Assembly: GCF_003287735.1 (NCBI RefSeq)
Contig: NZ_NSCM01000004.1
Span: 62,001 to 126,000, forward strand
DNA length: 64,000 nucleotides
Direction: 5' to 3'
Source: Photorhabdus bodei
Lineage (GTDB): Bacteria > Pseudomonadota > Gammaproteobacteria > Enterobacterales > Enterobacteriaceae
Both the position numbers and the translations under genes were made by a program. Positions 29,901-40,100 of the stretch are shown here, one piece after another. The notes beneath the pieces are model-generated. The model saw nothing but the letters and a program-made list of their open reading frames with translations, searched no databases and was not told the origin of the DNA. Within the stretch, counting starts at the first letter, position 1. Every line of letters begins with the position of its first letter.

Positions 29901-32900
29901 TACTCTCTGGCAGGGGATATCCAATATTACGGGCGTGATGACCATCAGGTTAAGATCCGTGGATTCCGTATTGAGCTAGGGGAAATAGAAACAAGGTTGC
30001 GCAGCCTGCCTACGATTCGCGATGCGGTTGTCATTGCTCAGGAGGATGAGCCGGCTCACAAGTATCTGGCGGCCTATATCACCCTTGATGGTCAGCAGAA
30101 AATTGCTGAGATCCGACACCTATTAAGTCAGCAATTACCGAGCTATATGGTCCCCGCCGCTTTTGTGGTGCTAGAGGAGATACCGCTTACCGCCAACCGT
30201 AAAGTGGATCGTAAAGCGCTCCCTAAACCAGATTTTGTTGCTCAGGGGGAAATTGAATATATCGCGCCGGCCACTGAACAGGAGACACTGCTAGCTGAAA
30301 TTTGGCGAACACTGTTTGGATTGGTGCAAGTCAGTGCTGTTGCCAACTTCTTTGAGTTGGGTGGACACTCGTTGTTGAGCATGAAGATGCTATCCCATCT
30401 TAAAAAGCAGGGTTATCGATTGGATATTCGAGCCTTATTTGAATACCCGAAATTGCGGGATATGGCGAAACAACTACAGGCAATTGAGCAGGAATCACCG
30501 CTGTTGACAGCCCATGAAGCACTGGAAAGTAGAGTTTCCCTGTCGGAAACTGAGCGGGCCTTGATCGTATCTCAGTCGCCGGGAGGTGAGCAAAATATTG
30601 TTGGCATTTATCCTTTGGCACCATTACAGGAAGGGATCTTGTTCCATCACATGATGTGTGAGCAATCTGACCTTTATGTGACGCCGATGCTGTATTCATT
30701 TCCGTCAAACACCGCGATGGAAAGCTTTATTGGCGCATTGGATAAAATAATACAGCGGCATGATGCGCTGCGAACCGGAATTTTTTGGAAAGGCATTGAT
30801 GAACCGGTGCAGGTTATCTACAAAGAGGCACCATTGCCGGTGGTTGACATCGATTTGGGGGATGATGTTGATATCCAGCAGCAGTTAGCGCAGTTTATGG
30901 AACCATCACAACAATGGATGGATGTTACCCAGGCACCGTTGGTCAGAGTAACCCGGTTTATCGACCGCCAGCAAAAGCAGCGCTATGTTATGGTGCAGGA
31001 GCATCACCTGATAAGTGATCATGTGTCATTGGAGATTATTCAAGAAGAGTTGCTGGCTATCTTGGCAGGTGATGAAAAATCACTGCCGGCAGCGTTGAGT
31101 TATCGGGAGTTTGTCCTAAACGCTATCAGCCAAACCGACACGAAAGCGGCGCGGCGGTTTTTTACCGAGCAGTTGGCTGGGGTTGATGAAATCACGGCAC
31201 CCTTTGGGATCACAAGTGGAATGGTTGACAATAACTTATTCACTGAAATCCAAGTTGGCTTGCCCGCGGATTTATCCGCACAGATTCGTCGGTCTTCTTC
31301 TGCATGGCGGATAAGCCCTGCGCTTATTTTTCACATGGCATGGGCGTTGGTTCTGGCAAAAACCAGCGGCACTAAAGATGTCATATTTGGTACTGTATTA
31401 TCTGGTCGCTTGCAGGGGGTTGATCATGTTGAGCGAGTCGTTGGTTTATTCGTCAATACCTTGCCACTGCGTGTTGATTTGAGTCAGTTGAGCGTTGATC
31501 AGTTAATGCAGGAAATGCAACAGAAACTGGTTAGCTTGCTACAATTCGAGCAAGTACCGACTGCGATTGCTGAACAGTGTAGCAAATTGGCCGGTTCTAG
31601 CCGTTTATTCGACAGTATCTTGAATTACCGTCACTCCGAAGTGAGTGGCGAGACAAGTGAGCTTAACCAGCTTTGGCAAAAAACCGGCATTGAGTTAGTT
31701 AATGTAAAAGAACGTACCAATTACCCGATTACCCTATCCATTGACGATTTTGGTGATGATTTTTCTGTTGCAGCCCAAATTGACAGTCGATTTGATGCTG
31801 AACGCTTGGTGGCGTATCTCATCAATGCTAGCAGGCAACTTGTTGCTGCTTTACAAAGTCAGGAACAGGTTGCCGCACTGTCACTCGACATCCTTGATGC
31901 TGAGGAACGAGCGTTCCTGCTGCATTCGTTAAATCAAACGGTATTACCGTATGACAACTCACAAACTCTGATTGATAGATTCGAAGCCCAAGTTGAGGCG
32001 ACTCCCGATGAGATTGCGTTGAATTTTAATGGCGAGACGATGACGTACCGTGAGTTAAATCAGCGAACCAATCAACTCGCGCAGTCTCTCCTGAACCGTG
32101 GGGCGAAAGTGAATACTCCCGTCGTGATGTTCATTGAACGCTCCTTCGAGATGGTCATCACTGTTATCGCCATCTTAAAAACTGGTGCCGGTTATGTGCC
32201 ACTGGATACCTCATTACCGACAGAACGCTTAAACATCATTCTTAGTGATCTGTCTGATGAGATCTTAGTAACGACGTGCGCCTTGAATAATAGGATTGCG
32301 GTAAAACACCAGAAAATGGTGTTATTGGATGACCCTTGCACAGCAGAGATACTGGACAAACAGTCAATCAGTAATTTGGCTATCGAATCCTCTCTGGATG
32401 ACCTCGGTTACGTGCTCTATACCTCAGGTTCAACGGGTAAGCCTAAGGCGATTGAAATGCCACAGCGGGCGCTGAGCAATTTATTACAAGGTATTAGCCA
32501 GCTTGAACCCGCGCTTGCGGGGCCGAACCGTTGGTTACAATTCTCATCAATCGGTTTTGATCTCAGTTTTGAAGACATATTCATGCCGCTGTTGTCCGGG
32601 GGTTCAGTACAGCTTATTGATAAATCGACTCAGTTGGATATTAGGCTGCTCGCGAAGCAAATCCAGCAGGCGCAACTTCAAGTTCTGAACTTACCTTATG
32701 TGGTATTGCAGAATTTGGCTGAATATAGCGGTGTCAATGGGCTACAGTTCCCCGAATTAAGGGTGATTGTTTCGAGCGCTGAAAGGCTCAAAATCACGGC
32801 GGCCATCAGACAATTTTTCACGACACATCGTCACTGTACGTTAGTGAACCACTATGGCCCGGCAGAGACTCATGTCGTAACGTCTAAGACATTACAGGGA

Positions 32901-33791
32901 GAACCTGCTTCATGGCCTGATTTGCCGACGATTGGCCGATCATTGCCTAACGTGGCCGGTTATATTTTGGATGAGTATTTGCAGCCTGTCCCGATGGGTG
33001 CCATCGGCGAACTGTATTTGGCTGGGGACTGCTTATCAAGAGGCTATTATCAGCAGCCCCAGCTTACCGCAGAGCGTTATCTTGATTGCGATTGGGTTCT
33101 TGGGAAACGAGTGTATCGAACCGGGGACTTAGCCAGCTTTCATCAAAACGGTGAAATCAACTACTTTGGCCGCAACGACCATCTGGTCAAAATCCGTGGG
33201 TTCAGAATTGAACTCGGTGATATCGAAGCCCAATTGAGTAAGTTCGATGGAATAACCGGAACCGTAGTCATTGCTATTGATACAGAAGCCGGTGATAAGC
33301 AGCTTATCGCTTATTTTATCGCGGCTAACCCATTGGATTTATCCGAAATTAAAACCTATTTATCGGCTAGCTTACCTGATTACATGTTGCCATCTGCGTA
33401 TGTGCGGATGGCGGCTTTTCCGCTGAATACCAATGGCAAAGTGGATCGCAGCCGTCTTCCACAACCTGGAGCGGAAAACTTTGTAAAAGCCAGATACATC
33501 GCGCCAGTGACTGAACTGGAACAAAGCGTTGCGAAAATTTGGCAGGGGTTGTTGCAGCAAGACAGGGTAAGCATGGCCGACAGCTTTTTTGATTTAGGTG
33601 GTCATTCCTTATTAGCTATGAAGCTAATTTCTCGAATTGAACAGGCATTTTCCGTTGGCGTACCGATTGCGATCGTGTTTGAGAGATCAAGATTAGAACA
33701 GTTATGTGATTGGCTTGAAAAAGAAATGGTTATTCAACGTAACAAGTCAATTGGGGCTGTAGTGGAAGAATATGAGGTAACCGAGTGGTGA
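23976..33791 (+). CDS. NRPS 2: TubC-C-A-T-C-A-T-C(dual)-A-T, modules 4-6
   Basis: This protein of about 3271 residues starts at an ATG overlapping the upstream stop (ATGA), after AGAGGGG. Residues 1-60 form a TubC-type docking domain with GKLGFK. Module 4: C (HHIASDG near 209), A4 code DILQIGMVWK (Gly), T near 1073. Module 5: C almost identical to the module 4 C, A5 code DMENSGAVNK (Orn-like, compare DMENLGLINK of hydroxyornithine domains), T near 2130. Module 6: C beginning IYPLAPLQEGILFHH with HHLISDH, dual C/E class, predicted to invert residue 5; A6 code DLENVSHVVK (the HVVK end is typical of Pro codes, but Glu at position 239 is unusual); T near 3210. It ends EVTEW. Module order Gly, D-Orn, Pro matches positions 4-6 of odilorhabdins. 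Confidence 0.95.
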   Translation: MMDMFKLVKDAYEQGVLLFSKEGKLGFKLKGADFPDELKARIKAHKAELIDFLDKGRVDIPGNEMVIEPALRTQELPLSSSQQRIWFIEQFGGGSTAYNMVSAYTVSGEFELAAANLALQTIIDRHEVLRTVYHSDENGTWQVIKPERSFEIVQSDIHDIGEAGQEAWVEQAIQDEMTYRFDLAQDVMVRCRYISTSMKQGVLLFNMHHIASDGWSMGILVKEFVSLYQAYRQGRANPLPTLEIQYADYAVWQRSPEREAQLAAGLAYWQQQLSDLPPVHGMPLDYARPTHQTSHGGSYEFSLNNAVSRGLQQLAQAQGCTLFMVLHAAFTVLLGRHGGQRDIVVGTPVANRLQISLTPLIGCFMNTLVLRSECDLEQSFIDYLGSVREINLTAQRHQNVPFELLVERLQPERSTSYSPLFQIMFSMNTNDRVALQLEGVSLQPRPEQTRNAMYELTLEAQQTEEGLTFSFEYNTDLFAEETIKRLAARFTTLLMGIVVSPTEKLGDLALLPPEEQDYLLHNLNQTAVEYDRSQCIHERIEAFAERTPDAIALIFGGQRLTYAQLNARANQLAHQLRAQGVSTGGRVAVLLHRGIDMVTALLAVMKAGAAYVPVDPSFPADRVRYMLRDAEPQCIISNRECASRLVGFAELTCLLDHLDLSQSPTTNIPKQSIGLAASALAYVIYTSGSTGKPKGVMVSHSAVNNFLISMQDNLQCVAQDNILAITTISFDIAVLELYLPWLSGAACVVAAQQDVTDPARLIALLEQHNISLLQATPTTWNMLLESGWQGRSSLKMISGGEALPLATATALLSKGNALWNMYGPTETTVWSTIAKLDAQRLEQQLVTIGLPLNNTTIYLLDEQLKPVPFGAEGELYIGGDGLAEGYFKRVDLTAERFINLTFSDGLIAKVYKTGDLARYTTEGSLVYLGRNDYQVKLRGHRIELGEIEQVINLFPQITRSVVVALNDQQTQQYLAGYVVAEQQIDIDALRQHLEQKLPAYMLPRAIIQLETLPLTLNNKIDRKALPAPQDSDIAIKASTPPIGETEEALAAIWCEMLGIEQIGRDDNFFMAGGHSLIATKVITKINEQCQCHLQVRDIFEAATVALLAERVPYAASDKRYQTIPIIERKTNLLPQSYAQQRIWFIEQFGGDSTAYNMVSTYTVSGQFELAAANRALQTIIDRHEVLRTVYHSDENGTWQIIKPEWSFGIAQSDISDIGKAGQEARIEQAIQHEMTYRFDLAQDVMVRCHYISTSMEQGVLLFNMHHIASDGWSMGVLVKEFTSLYLAYRQGRTNPLPALEIQYADYAVWQHSAEGESQLAAGLEYWQQQLSDLPPVHGVPLDYARPANQTSHGRSYEFSLDNEVSKGLQQLALTQGCTLFMVLHAAFTVLLGRHGGQRDIVVGTPIANRLQTSLTPLIGCFINTLVLRSECELERSFIDYLRSVREVNLSAQRHQNVPFELLVERLQPERSTRYSPLFQIMFSMNTNDSVALQLEEVSLCPRPEQTRNAMYELTLDASQTEEGLTFNFEYNTDLFAEETIKRLVVRFTTLLMSIVASPSEKLGNLDLLPPEEQDYLLHRLNQTAVEYDRSQCIHERIEAFAEQTPDAIALVFGEQQLTYAQLNARANQLAHYLVVQGAKPDSMIAICIERSIEMIVSVLAILKSGSAYLPLDPAYPQERLAYIIDDAQPLMVITNSHNKKLLPENSPFSIDVTTTSFAGLSTDNIPAAELSLCSTHLAYVLYTSGSTGMPKGVMIEHQALVNLVVGLADAYLYSKQDRVLQFAALSFDMSIEEIFGALGNGSTLVLRGEDWLMDVATFWQRCREYQISAVNLPTTFWHEVVSEETVLVPEHIRQISVGGEQIKPDKVVAWYRRPGHLPRLVNAYGPTEYTVNTCIAYDFQGDALSIGRPIQNTAIFLLDKNQQLVPFGAVGEICVAGDGVARGYINKEQLTRERFIDNPFTSRYPKLYRTGDLGRYSLAGDIQYYGRDDHQVKIRGFRIELGEIETRLRSLPTIRDAVVIAQEDEPAHKYLAAYITLDGQQKIAEIRHLLSQQLPSYMVPAAFVVLEEIPLTANRKVDRKALPKPDFVAQGEIEYIAPATEQETLLAEIWRTLFGLVQVSAVANFFELGGHSLLSMKMLSHLKKQGYRLDIRALFEYPKLRDMAKQLQAIEQESPLLTAHEALESRVSLSETERALIVSQSPGGEQNIVGIYPLAPLQEGILFHHMMCEQSDLYVTPMLYSFPSNTAMESFIGALDKIIQRHDALRTGIFWKGIDEPVQVIYKEAPLPVVDIDLGDDVDIQQQLAQFMEPSQQWMDVTQAPLVRVTRFIDRQQKQRYVMVQEHHLISDHVSLEIIQEELLAILAGDEKSLPAALSYREFVLNAISQTDTKAARRFFTEQLAGVDEITAPFGITSGMVDNNLFTEIQVGLPADLSAQIRRSSSAWRISPALIFHMAWALVLAKTSGTKDVIFGTVLSGRLQGVDHVERVVGLFVNTLPLRVDLSQLSVDQLMQEMQQKLVSLLQFEQVPTAIAEQCSKLAGSSRLFDSILNYRHSEVSGETSELNQLWQKTGIELVNVKERTNYPITLSIDDFGDDFSVAAQIDSRFDAERLVAYLINASRQLVAALQSQEQVAALSLDILDAEERAFLLHSLNQTVLPYDNSQTLIDRFEAQVEATPDEIALNFNGETMTYRELNQRTNQLAQSLLNRGAKVNTPVVMFIERSFEMVITVIAILKTGAGYVPLDTSLPTERLNIILSDLSDEILVTTCALNNRIAVKHQKMVLLDDPCTAEILDKQSISNLAIESSLDDLGYVLYTSGSTGKPKAIEMPQRALSNLLQGISQLEPALAGPNRWLQFSSIGFDLSFEDIFMPLLSGGSVQLIDKSTQLDIRLLAKQIQQAQLQVLNLPYVVLQNLAEYSGVNGLQFPELRVIVSSAERLKITAAIRQFFTTHRHCTLVNHYGPAETHVVTSKTLQGEPASWPDLPTIGRSLPNVAGYILDEYLQPVPMGAIGELYLAGDCLSRGYYQQPQLTAERYLDCDWVLGKRVYRTGDLASFHQNGEINYFGRNDHLVKIRGFRIELGDIEAQLSKFDGITGTVVIAIDTEAGDKQLIAYFIAANPLDLSEIKTYLSASLPDYMLPSAYVRMAAFPLNTNGKVDRSRLPQPGAENFVKARYIAPVTELEQSVAKIWQGLLQQDRVSMADSFFDLGGHSLLAMKLISRIEQAFSVGVPIAIVFERSRLEQLCDWLEKEMVIQRNKSIGAVVEEYEVTEW
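24222..25697 (+). repeat. Long direct repeat, copy 1 (module 4 C domain and start of A domain)
   Basis: A segment of about 1.47 kb covers the module 4 C domain and the first part of its A domain. It recurs at an offset of 3171 bp as the module 5 C domain, with near-identical DNA along most of its length. Boundaries were judged by eye from where identity starts and fades. Confidence 0.8.
27393..28868 (+). repeat. Long direct repeat, copy 2 (module 5 C domain and start of A domain)
   Basis: Second copy of the 1.47-kb intragenic repeat, encoding the module 5 C domain and the beginning of A5. Identity with copy 1 ends inside the A domain, after the segment QLNARANQLAH. This fits a duplication or gene conversion that left the specificity pocket of each A domain different. 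Confidence 0.8.
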
Positions 33792-36700
33792 TTATGAACC
33801 TAAAAGGCTTTATTGATAGATTGTCCGAGCAGGAAGTTCGTCTTTTTGTTGAAAATGGGACGCTAAAATCTCAGTCTGCTCCGGGTGCCATCACACCTGA
33901 ACAGGGAAAATTTATTAAACAAAACAAACAAGCAATTATTGATTTTCTCTCTCATGCAGAAGTAGGGGGGCAACAGAAGTTTTCGTTATTACAATGTCGG
34001 CACCTTACCAAGGCACCGTTATCCTTTGCACAGCGCCGTTTTTGGCTGGTTGAACAGGTTTCTACTGTTGAACGTCAGTACAAGATTTCAACCGCGTTCA
34101 ATTTATATGGTCAATTTTCCTTGGAAGCCGCAAGCCAGGCGATAGATGCCATTCTTAAGCGACATGAAATTTTACGAACTGTTTATCGGGAATCGCAGGG
34201 CATGCTCGAACAAGTCGTGTTGGGCGACTATGTTTTCCAGATAGACAAAGACACCCTTGCCGATGATGTTGACCAACAGCAACACATAGAGGATTGGCTA
34301 GAGGGACAGAAACAGAGAATATTTGATTTAAGTAGGGATTTGCCGCTAAGAGTGGCTTATCTGGCATCTGATCTAAAATCAGATACATCTGATAAACCGT
34401 TGGCCGGCGTATTGTTTTTTGATTTGCACCATATTGCTGCTGATGGTTGGTCTTTGGCGATATTAGTTGATGAATTTACCCTTCTTTATCAGCAAATTGT
34501 TCATGGTAAACCTGCTTTGTTGACTGAGCTTGAACTGCAATACTCGGACTATGCCTACTGGCAGAATCAAGCTGAAACTCAGCAAATGTTTGACGAGCAG
34601 TTGCAATATTGGCAACAACAGCTAGCCAACTTGCCATTGGTTCATGAATTGCCGTTGGATTATGCTCGCCCTCAAAAATTGGATATGCGTAGCGCAATGC
34701 ACACGCAAAAGATACCCATGGAGACGGTGAGTAAACTTAAGCGATTAGCCGTGGATTCAAATGCCTCGTTATTCATGCTGTTGCATACCGCTTTTGCGGT
34801 GATGCTGGCTCGCTACAGTGATAACCCGGATGTGGTTATTGGGACACCTATTACAAGTCGACCGGTACAGAAGCTGGAGTCGCTAATTGGCTGTTTCCTC
34901 AATACGCTCGTATTGCGTTTGGATTGTACATCGACGCTGACATTCAATGAGTTGTTGAAGAGTGCAAGGCAGGTGCACCTTGATGCACAGAGCAATCAAG
35001 CCATTCCATTCGAATTATTGGTTGAGAAGTTGTTAGCTGAACAAAGCACTGCGTTTACTCCCTTATTCCAAGTGCTTTTCTCAATGCAAAATTATGAATC
35101 TCAACAGCTAGAACTTGCTGATGTTGAATTTGAAGAGGTTATGGAGCAAAGGGGACAAACGCAGTTTGATTTGACCTTAACCGCAGCAGAAGATAAGGAC
35201 GAACTGTCGCTGATTTTTGAGTTTAATCAAGGGCTGTTTAATCCAGACACAATCGCCCGTTTTGCCGAAAATATGCAGTTGTTGTTAGCGCACATTGCGC
35301 TCAATGGTGATAGGCCAATTAATCAATTGGCGATCGTCAGTGAGCAGGAACAAGCTGTGTTGGACAAATCTCATCAATCAGCTTGGCAACTGCCTGAGGA
35401 GCAACCTTTTGTGCATCGGCTTATTCAACAGCGGGCGGCTGAGTATCCTGAGCGAGTGGCAATTTGCTATCAGGATCAAAGCCTTAGTTTTGCTGAACTT
35501 GATGCAAGGGCTAATCAGATCGCCCAATTATTATTGACTAAAGGTGCCGACAACAACCCGTTGGTTGCGATTTTGATGGCACCTGGCATTGACTTTGTTG
35601 TCAGCATGCTAGCGATATTGAAAGCAGGGTGTGCTTATTTGCCATTGGACCCCACTTATTCTGTGGCGCGGTTAAATTTTATCTTGGCTGACAGCAATGT
35701 TGGTTTGGTTATCGTCGATAACAAGAGTATCGATAAGGTCGATTTACCAACGGGTCGCGTTTGTACTATCTTGCTTGATGATACTGAAATTGCCGCCCAG
35801 TCCTGTACTGAACCGATGTTGACCTCAAGTGTGACAGCGGAGTCCCTCGCCTATGTCATTTATACCTCGGGTTCGACGGGTAATCCTAAAGGGGTGATGA
35901 TCCAGCATGGGGCGTTGAGCGCATCCACTGTTGGGCGGTTTAATTCATACTCGATAGTGCCGGAGAAATTTTTACTGGTTTCATCATTTGCTTTCGATTC
36001 ATCGGTTCCGGCTATATATTGGGGGCTTGGCAGCGGTGCAGCGGTGCATTTAATGGCCCCTCAGGATGCGAAAGATGCATCGCATGTGGCGAAGATTATA
36101 GACAGTCAACAAATTAGCCACGCTCTTTTTATTCCCAGTTTCTACGATGCCATTCTTGATTACCTTGCAGGACATTCACTACGTAAGGTGATTTGCGCCG
36201 GTGAAAATTTGTCGGACAACGTAAAGACAAAACATTTCCAATATCAGCCTCAGGCAACGCTTGTCAACGAATATGGGCCAACGGAAACCACGGTATGGTC
36301 TTCGTTGAAACTCTTTGAAAAGGCGACTGAGCCAGTCACGATTGGTCGTCCCGCTCCCCATGTGTCACTTTATGTGTTGGCAAAAGATCGCTCCCAATGT
36401 CCGGTTGGTGTAGTTGGAGAACTGCATGTTGGTGGTGTCGGACTCGCAAAAGGGTATTTGAACCGTCCAGAACTGACGGCTGAACGTTTTATTGATCATA
36501 TGGACTCTAAAGGTAACCGCGAACGGCTATATCGCACCGGTGATTTAGTGAAAGTGTTGCCATCAGGCGAAATTGCTTACATTGGTCGAAATGATTTTCA
36601 AGTGAAATTGCGCGGTTTTCGTCTCGAATTGGGTGAAATTGAGAACTGTATCCGCGCTAATTTTGATGTGGCGGATGTTGTGGTTTGTGTGAGACAGGAT

Positions 36701-37195
36701 GACAAGCCGCGGCAATCCTTGGTGGCTTATTTGGTGGCTCCGTCGATGCTCGACATACGTGCACGGCGCGATAAAGTCGAGCGCATCTTGCCGGAGTTTA
36801 TGTGGCCTAGCTTCTATGTGTTATTGCCGGAAATGCCATTGACTGAGAATGGCAAAGTTAATCGTAAAGCCTTGCCTGCGCCAAGCATGGAAAATATCGC
36901 TAAGGAGCCTTTTACATCACCAGAAACGGCAACTGAAAAGCGGTTAGCTGGATTGTTCCATCGGGAGCTTGGGTTGACGCCAATCAATATTGGGGCCCGG
37001 TTTGTACAGCTCGGTATTCACTCACTGCAATTTATCAAACTCGGCAGTGCCATCAGCGAAGAATTGAAGATCGAACTGTCCGTGAAGGATTTTTACGTCT
37101 ATGACACGCTGTTTGCTTTAGCACAGTATGTTGAGCAGCAGCTTGCCGAACAACAGAAACAGAGTGGGGAAGAAAGGGAGGTCGTTGAACTGTGA
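33785..37195 (+). CDS. NRPS 3: TubC-C-A-T, module 7 (His-like)
   Basis: This single-module NRPS has 1136 residues. GTG at 33785 or 33788 is about 7 nt after a GAGG box; the ATG at 33794 is a later alternative. Residues 1-58 form a TubC-type docking domain without the GKLGFK motif. C7 covers about 77-500 (HHIAADG near 214). A7 covers about 540-1035 with code DSPLIAEVWK, close to the known His code DSELTAEVCK. The carrier domain near 1076 reads LGIHSL instead of LGGHSL: the attachment Ser is kept but the preceding Gly is Ile. The protein ends EVVEL. His at module 7 is what odilorhabdins have at position 7. Confidence 0.93.
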   Translation: MVIMNLKGFIDRLSEQEVRLFVENGTLKSQSAPGAITPEQGKFIKQNKQAIIDFLSHAEVGGQQKFSLLQCRHLTKAPLSFAQRRFWLVEQVSTVERQYKISTAFNLYGQFSLEAASQAIDAILKRHEILRTVYRESQGMLEQVVLGDYVFQIDKDTLADDVDQQQHIEDWLEGQKQRIFDLSRDLPLRVAYLASDLKSDTSDKPLAGVLFFDLHHIAADGWSLAILVDEFTLLYQQIVHGKPALLTELELQYSDYAYWQNQAETQQMFDEQLQYWQQQLANLPLVHELPLDYARPQKLDMRSAMHTQKIPMETVSKLKRLAVDSNASLFMLLHTAFAVMLARYSDNPDVVIGTPITSRPVQKLESLIGCFLNTLVLRLDCTSTLTFNELLKSARQVHLDAQSNQAIPFELLVEKLLAEQSTAFTPLFQVLFSMQNYESQQLELADVEFEEVMEQRGQTQFDLTLTAAEDKDELSLIFEFNQGLFNPDTIARFAENMQLLLAHIALNGDRPINQLAIVSEQEQAVLDKSHQSAWQLPEEQPFVHRLIQQRAAEYPERVAICYQDQSLSFAELDARANQIAQLLLTKGADNNPLVAILMAPGIDFVVSMLAILKAGCAYLPLDPTYSVARLNFILADSNVGLVIVDNKSIDKVDLPTGRVCTILLDDTEIAAQSCTEPMLTSSVTAESLAYVIYTSGSTGNPKGVMIQHGALSASTVGRFNSYSIVPEKFLLVSSFAFDSSVPAIYWGLGSGAAVHLMAPQDAKDASHVAKIIDSQQISHALFIPSFYDAILDYLAGHSLRKVICAGENLSDNVKTKHFQYQPQATLVNEYGPTETTVWSSLKLFEKATEPVTIGRPAPHVSLYVLAKDRSQCPVGVVGELHVGGVGLAKGYLNRPELTAERFIDHMDSKGNRERLYRTGDLVKVLPSGEIAYIGRNDFQVKLRGFRLELGEIENCIRANFDVADVVVCVRQDDKPRQSLVAYLVAPSMLDIRARRDKVERILPEFMWPSFYVLLPEMPLTENGKVNRKALPAPSMENIAKEPFTSPETATEKRLAGLFHRELGLTPINIGARFVQLGIHSLQFIKLGSAISEELKIELSVKDFYVYDTLFALAQYVEQQLAEQQKQSGEEREVVEL

Positions 37196-40100
37196 ATATC
37201 GCCGCATTTTTAGCTGACTTAAAACAGCAAGACATTATGGTATACCTTGAATCTGATTCGCTTAAGTTAAACGCGCCTAAAGGCGCGGTATCGCAAGATA
37301 TGCTGACTGAGTTGAGAGCGCATAAGGTAGAAATTATTGCGTATCTGCAAGGGCAACAATTAAATCCATTACCGATCAAGATTGTCGACAGAGGGCTGAC
37401 TCGATTACCTCTTTCTTTTGCACAACAACGCCTGTGGTTCATCGACCAGCTCTTTGGCAGCAGCGAACATTACAATATGGCGACGGTGTTGGAAGTGAGT
37501 GGCGCATTCGATTTAACGATTGCTGAAAAAGTCATGCAACGAATTGTCGAACGCCATGAAGTGTTGCGCTCAGTTTACCGAGAAGAACAGGGAGAAGTAT
37601 GGCAGGAGATTCAGTCAAATGTTAAGGCAAAAATCAATGTTCGGCACTTGACATGTGAACCTGCCGAGATCAAAGCGATACTTTATCAGTATGTTTCTGC
37701 TCAGTTTGACTTACAGAAAGATCTAATGGTTCGGATCGACTTTTTTACCACTGATATTCAACGGCAATTCCTTATCATCAATTTGCACCATATTGCGGGA
37801 GACGGATTATCTTTCTCTCTATTGATGGAAGAATTTGTCGCTCATTATCAAGCGATTAAGCAAAATCTGCCGGAATCCTTGCCGGTATTGCCCGTACAAT
37901 ATGCAGATTATGCTTACACTCAGCAGTCATGGATTGCTGATGGGGTGTTTGATGCGCAACTTGATTATTGGCAACAAAAATTAGCGGATATACCGCAAGT
38001 TCACCAATTTCCATTAGATTTTCAGCGGCCGGTAAAACAGACAAACTATGGTGTTAAGGTGCGATTCCGATTGGATCGGCAATCTTCGGCAATGTTGCGT
38101 AAGCATGCAGGCAATGCCGGTGCGACCCTGTTTATGTTATTGCACGCTGCATTCTCAGTATTTATTGCTCGCTATAGCCAGCAAACGGATATTGTCATTG
38201 GTACGCCGGCCACCAACCGTAAACAAAAAGAGTTGCAGCCACTGATTGGGTTGTTTGTCAATACGCTGGTGCTGAGAACCGAATATCAGGGCAAAGTTGA
38301 TTTCATGCAGTTTATGCAGCATGTAAAGCAAGTCAACATTGAAGCACAAATGAATCAGGATTTGCCGTTTGATGTTCTCGTGGAGAAATTGGCGGTGAGT
38401 CGGAACATCGCTTATTCACCTATATTCCAGTTCATGTTCACAATGGATACGACTGAGGCCAGTGAATCGCGACTGGATGACGTGGTGTTTACGCCGGTAT
38501 CTTCGGGTGAATCATTCTCTAAATTTGATTTGGAACTCGATGCGATTGATGACAGTGACACGATTCTGTTTGAAGTGGTATACAACAGTAGCCTATTCCA
38601 TGAACACACGATTGCAAGGTTACTCAAATCATTTGAAGTCTTGTTGATTGATATAGCCGAAAATCCTTATAAAACATTAGACTCTTTAGCGTTGTTAGAT
38701 GAAGACGAGAAGCGCCGTTTAGGTCAACAATTGGCGATACCGTCTTCTATCGCAACAACGACAGAATCTGTGCAATGCCGGTTTGAACGTCAGGCAGCAC
38801 AAAGATCTGATGCTACTGCTTTGGTATGGCAGGTTGCAGGAGAAAAGCAAACCCTGACATATCGCGAGTTAAACCAGCGGGCTAACCGATTGGCGCATCA
38901 CCTAATCGAAAAGGGGGTTGGGCCGGGCAATATTGTCGCGTTATGTTTACCTCGTTCCCCTGAGATGATTGTCAGTATATTGGCTGTACTGAAAGCAGGT
39001 GCCGCTTACACCCCCATTGACGTTGACAACCCTCAATCCCGAATTAATCACATTATTGCGGATTGCCGGCCGGCGGTCGTGTTGACCAACAACACATATG
39101 CAGACAAGTTTGCTGAACTGAATGTCATTGTTGAGCGGTTAACCGCGGAAATGGAACAGTTTTCAGGGGCTGCATCGGATAATCCAAATATCAACCATAG
39201 TTTGAATCAACTTGCCTACGTCATGTATACCTCCGGATCGACGGGCAAACCTAAAGGGGTCATGGTAGAGCATACGCAGTTGAGCCATTTTGTTGCGGCA
39301 GCATTGGCAATGTATGCCGTTAAACCTGACGACAATATATTACAGTTCTCCTCATTTGCATTTGATATTTCCATTGAAGAGTGTTTTGTCACCCTAAGTG
39401 CAGGGGCCACTCTGGTATTGAGGAACGATGATTGGCTCGACAGCGCTGACCTATTTTGGCAACAGTGTAGTCAGCGCAACATCACTGTAATGAGCTTACC
39501 CACCGCCTTTTGGCATCAGGTGAGTAGTGGAGACGCTTTGGTGCCCGACACACTACGGTTGGTTATCGTTGGCGGTGAAGCAATTAATGCTGAAATTGTC
39601 AGACATTGGTTCGCATCAGCAAACCGTCCTCCGGTGATGAATACCTATGGGCCGACCGAAACAACAGTCTTGGCGAGTTACTACCTGATTGAATCTGCGT
39701 TGCAGATTGAGCAATCGGTTCCCATTGGCAAGGTATGTGGTCATGTTAAAGCTTATATTGTTGATGAGCGTTTGAATTTGGTGCCACAAGGCGTCATTGG
39801 TGAATTAGTTGTTGGCGGTAAAGGCGTTTCCCGGGGTTACTTAAACAAACCTGAGGAGCAGCAGAAAAGTTTTATTCAGGTTGCTTTTTTCGACGGTGAG
39901 GTTGAGCGGCTTTACCGAACCGGCGATCTGGTGAGGTTTAATGTTCATGGTGAGATTGAATATATTGGGCGCAAGGATAGTCAGATAAAAATTCGAGGTT
40001 TCCGTATTGAGCCAGGTGAGATTGAGAATCAACTTATTACGATTGATGGGGTAAGGCAGGCAGTTGTTACGGTTGATGAGCTTAACGGCAACAAACAACT

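Noticed and set aside
33785..37195. NRPS 3 as a broken gene, because of the altered LGIHSL carrier motif and its single module
   Set aside because: All core motifs of C and A are intact, the attachment Ser is present, docking ends are present, and a His module is exactly what the assembly order needs here.
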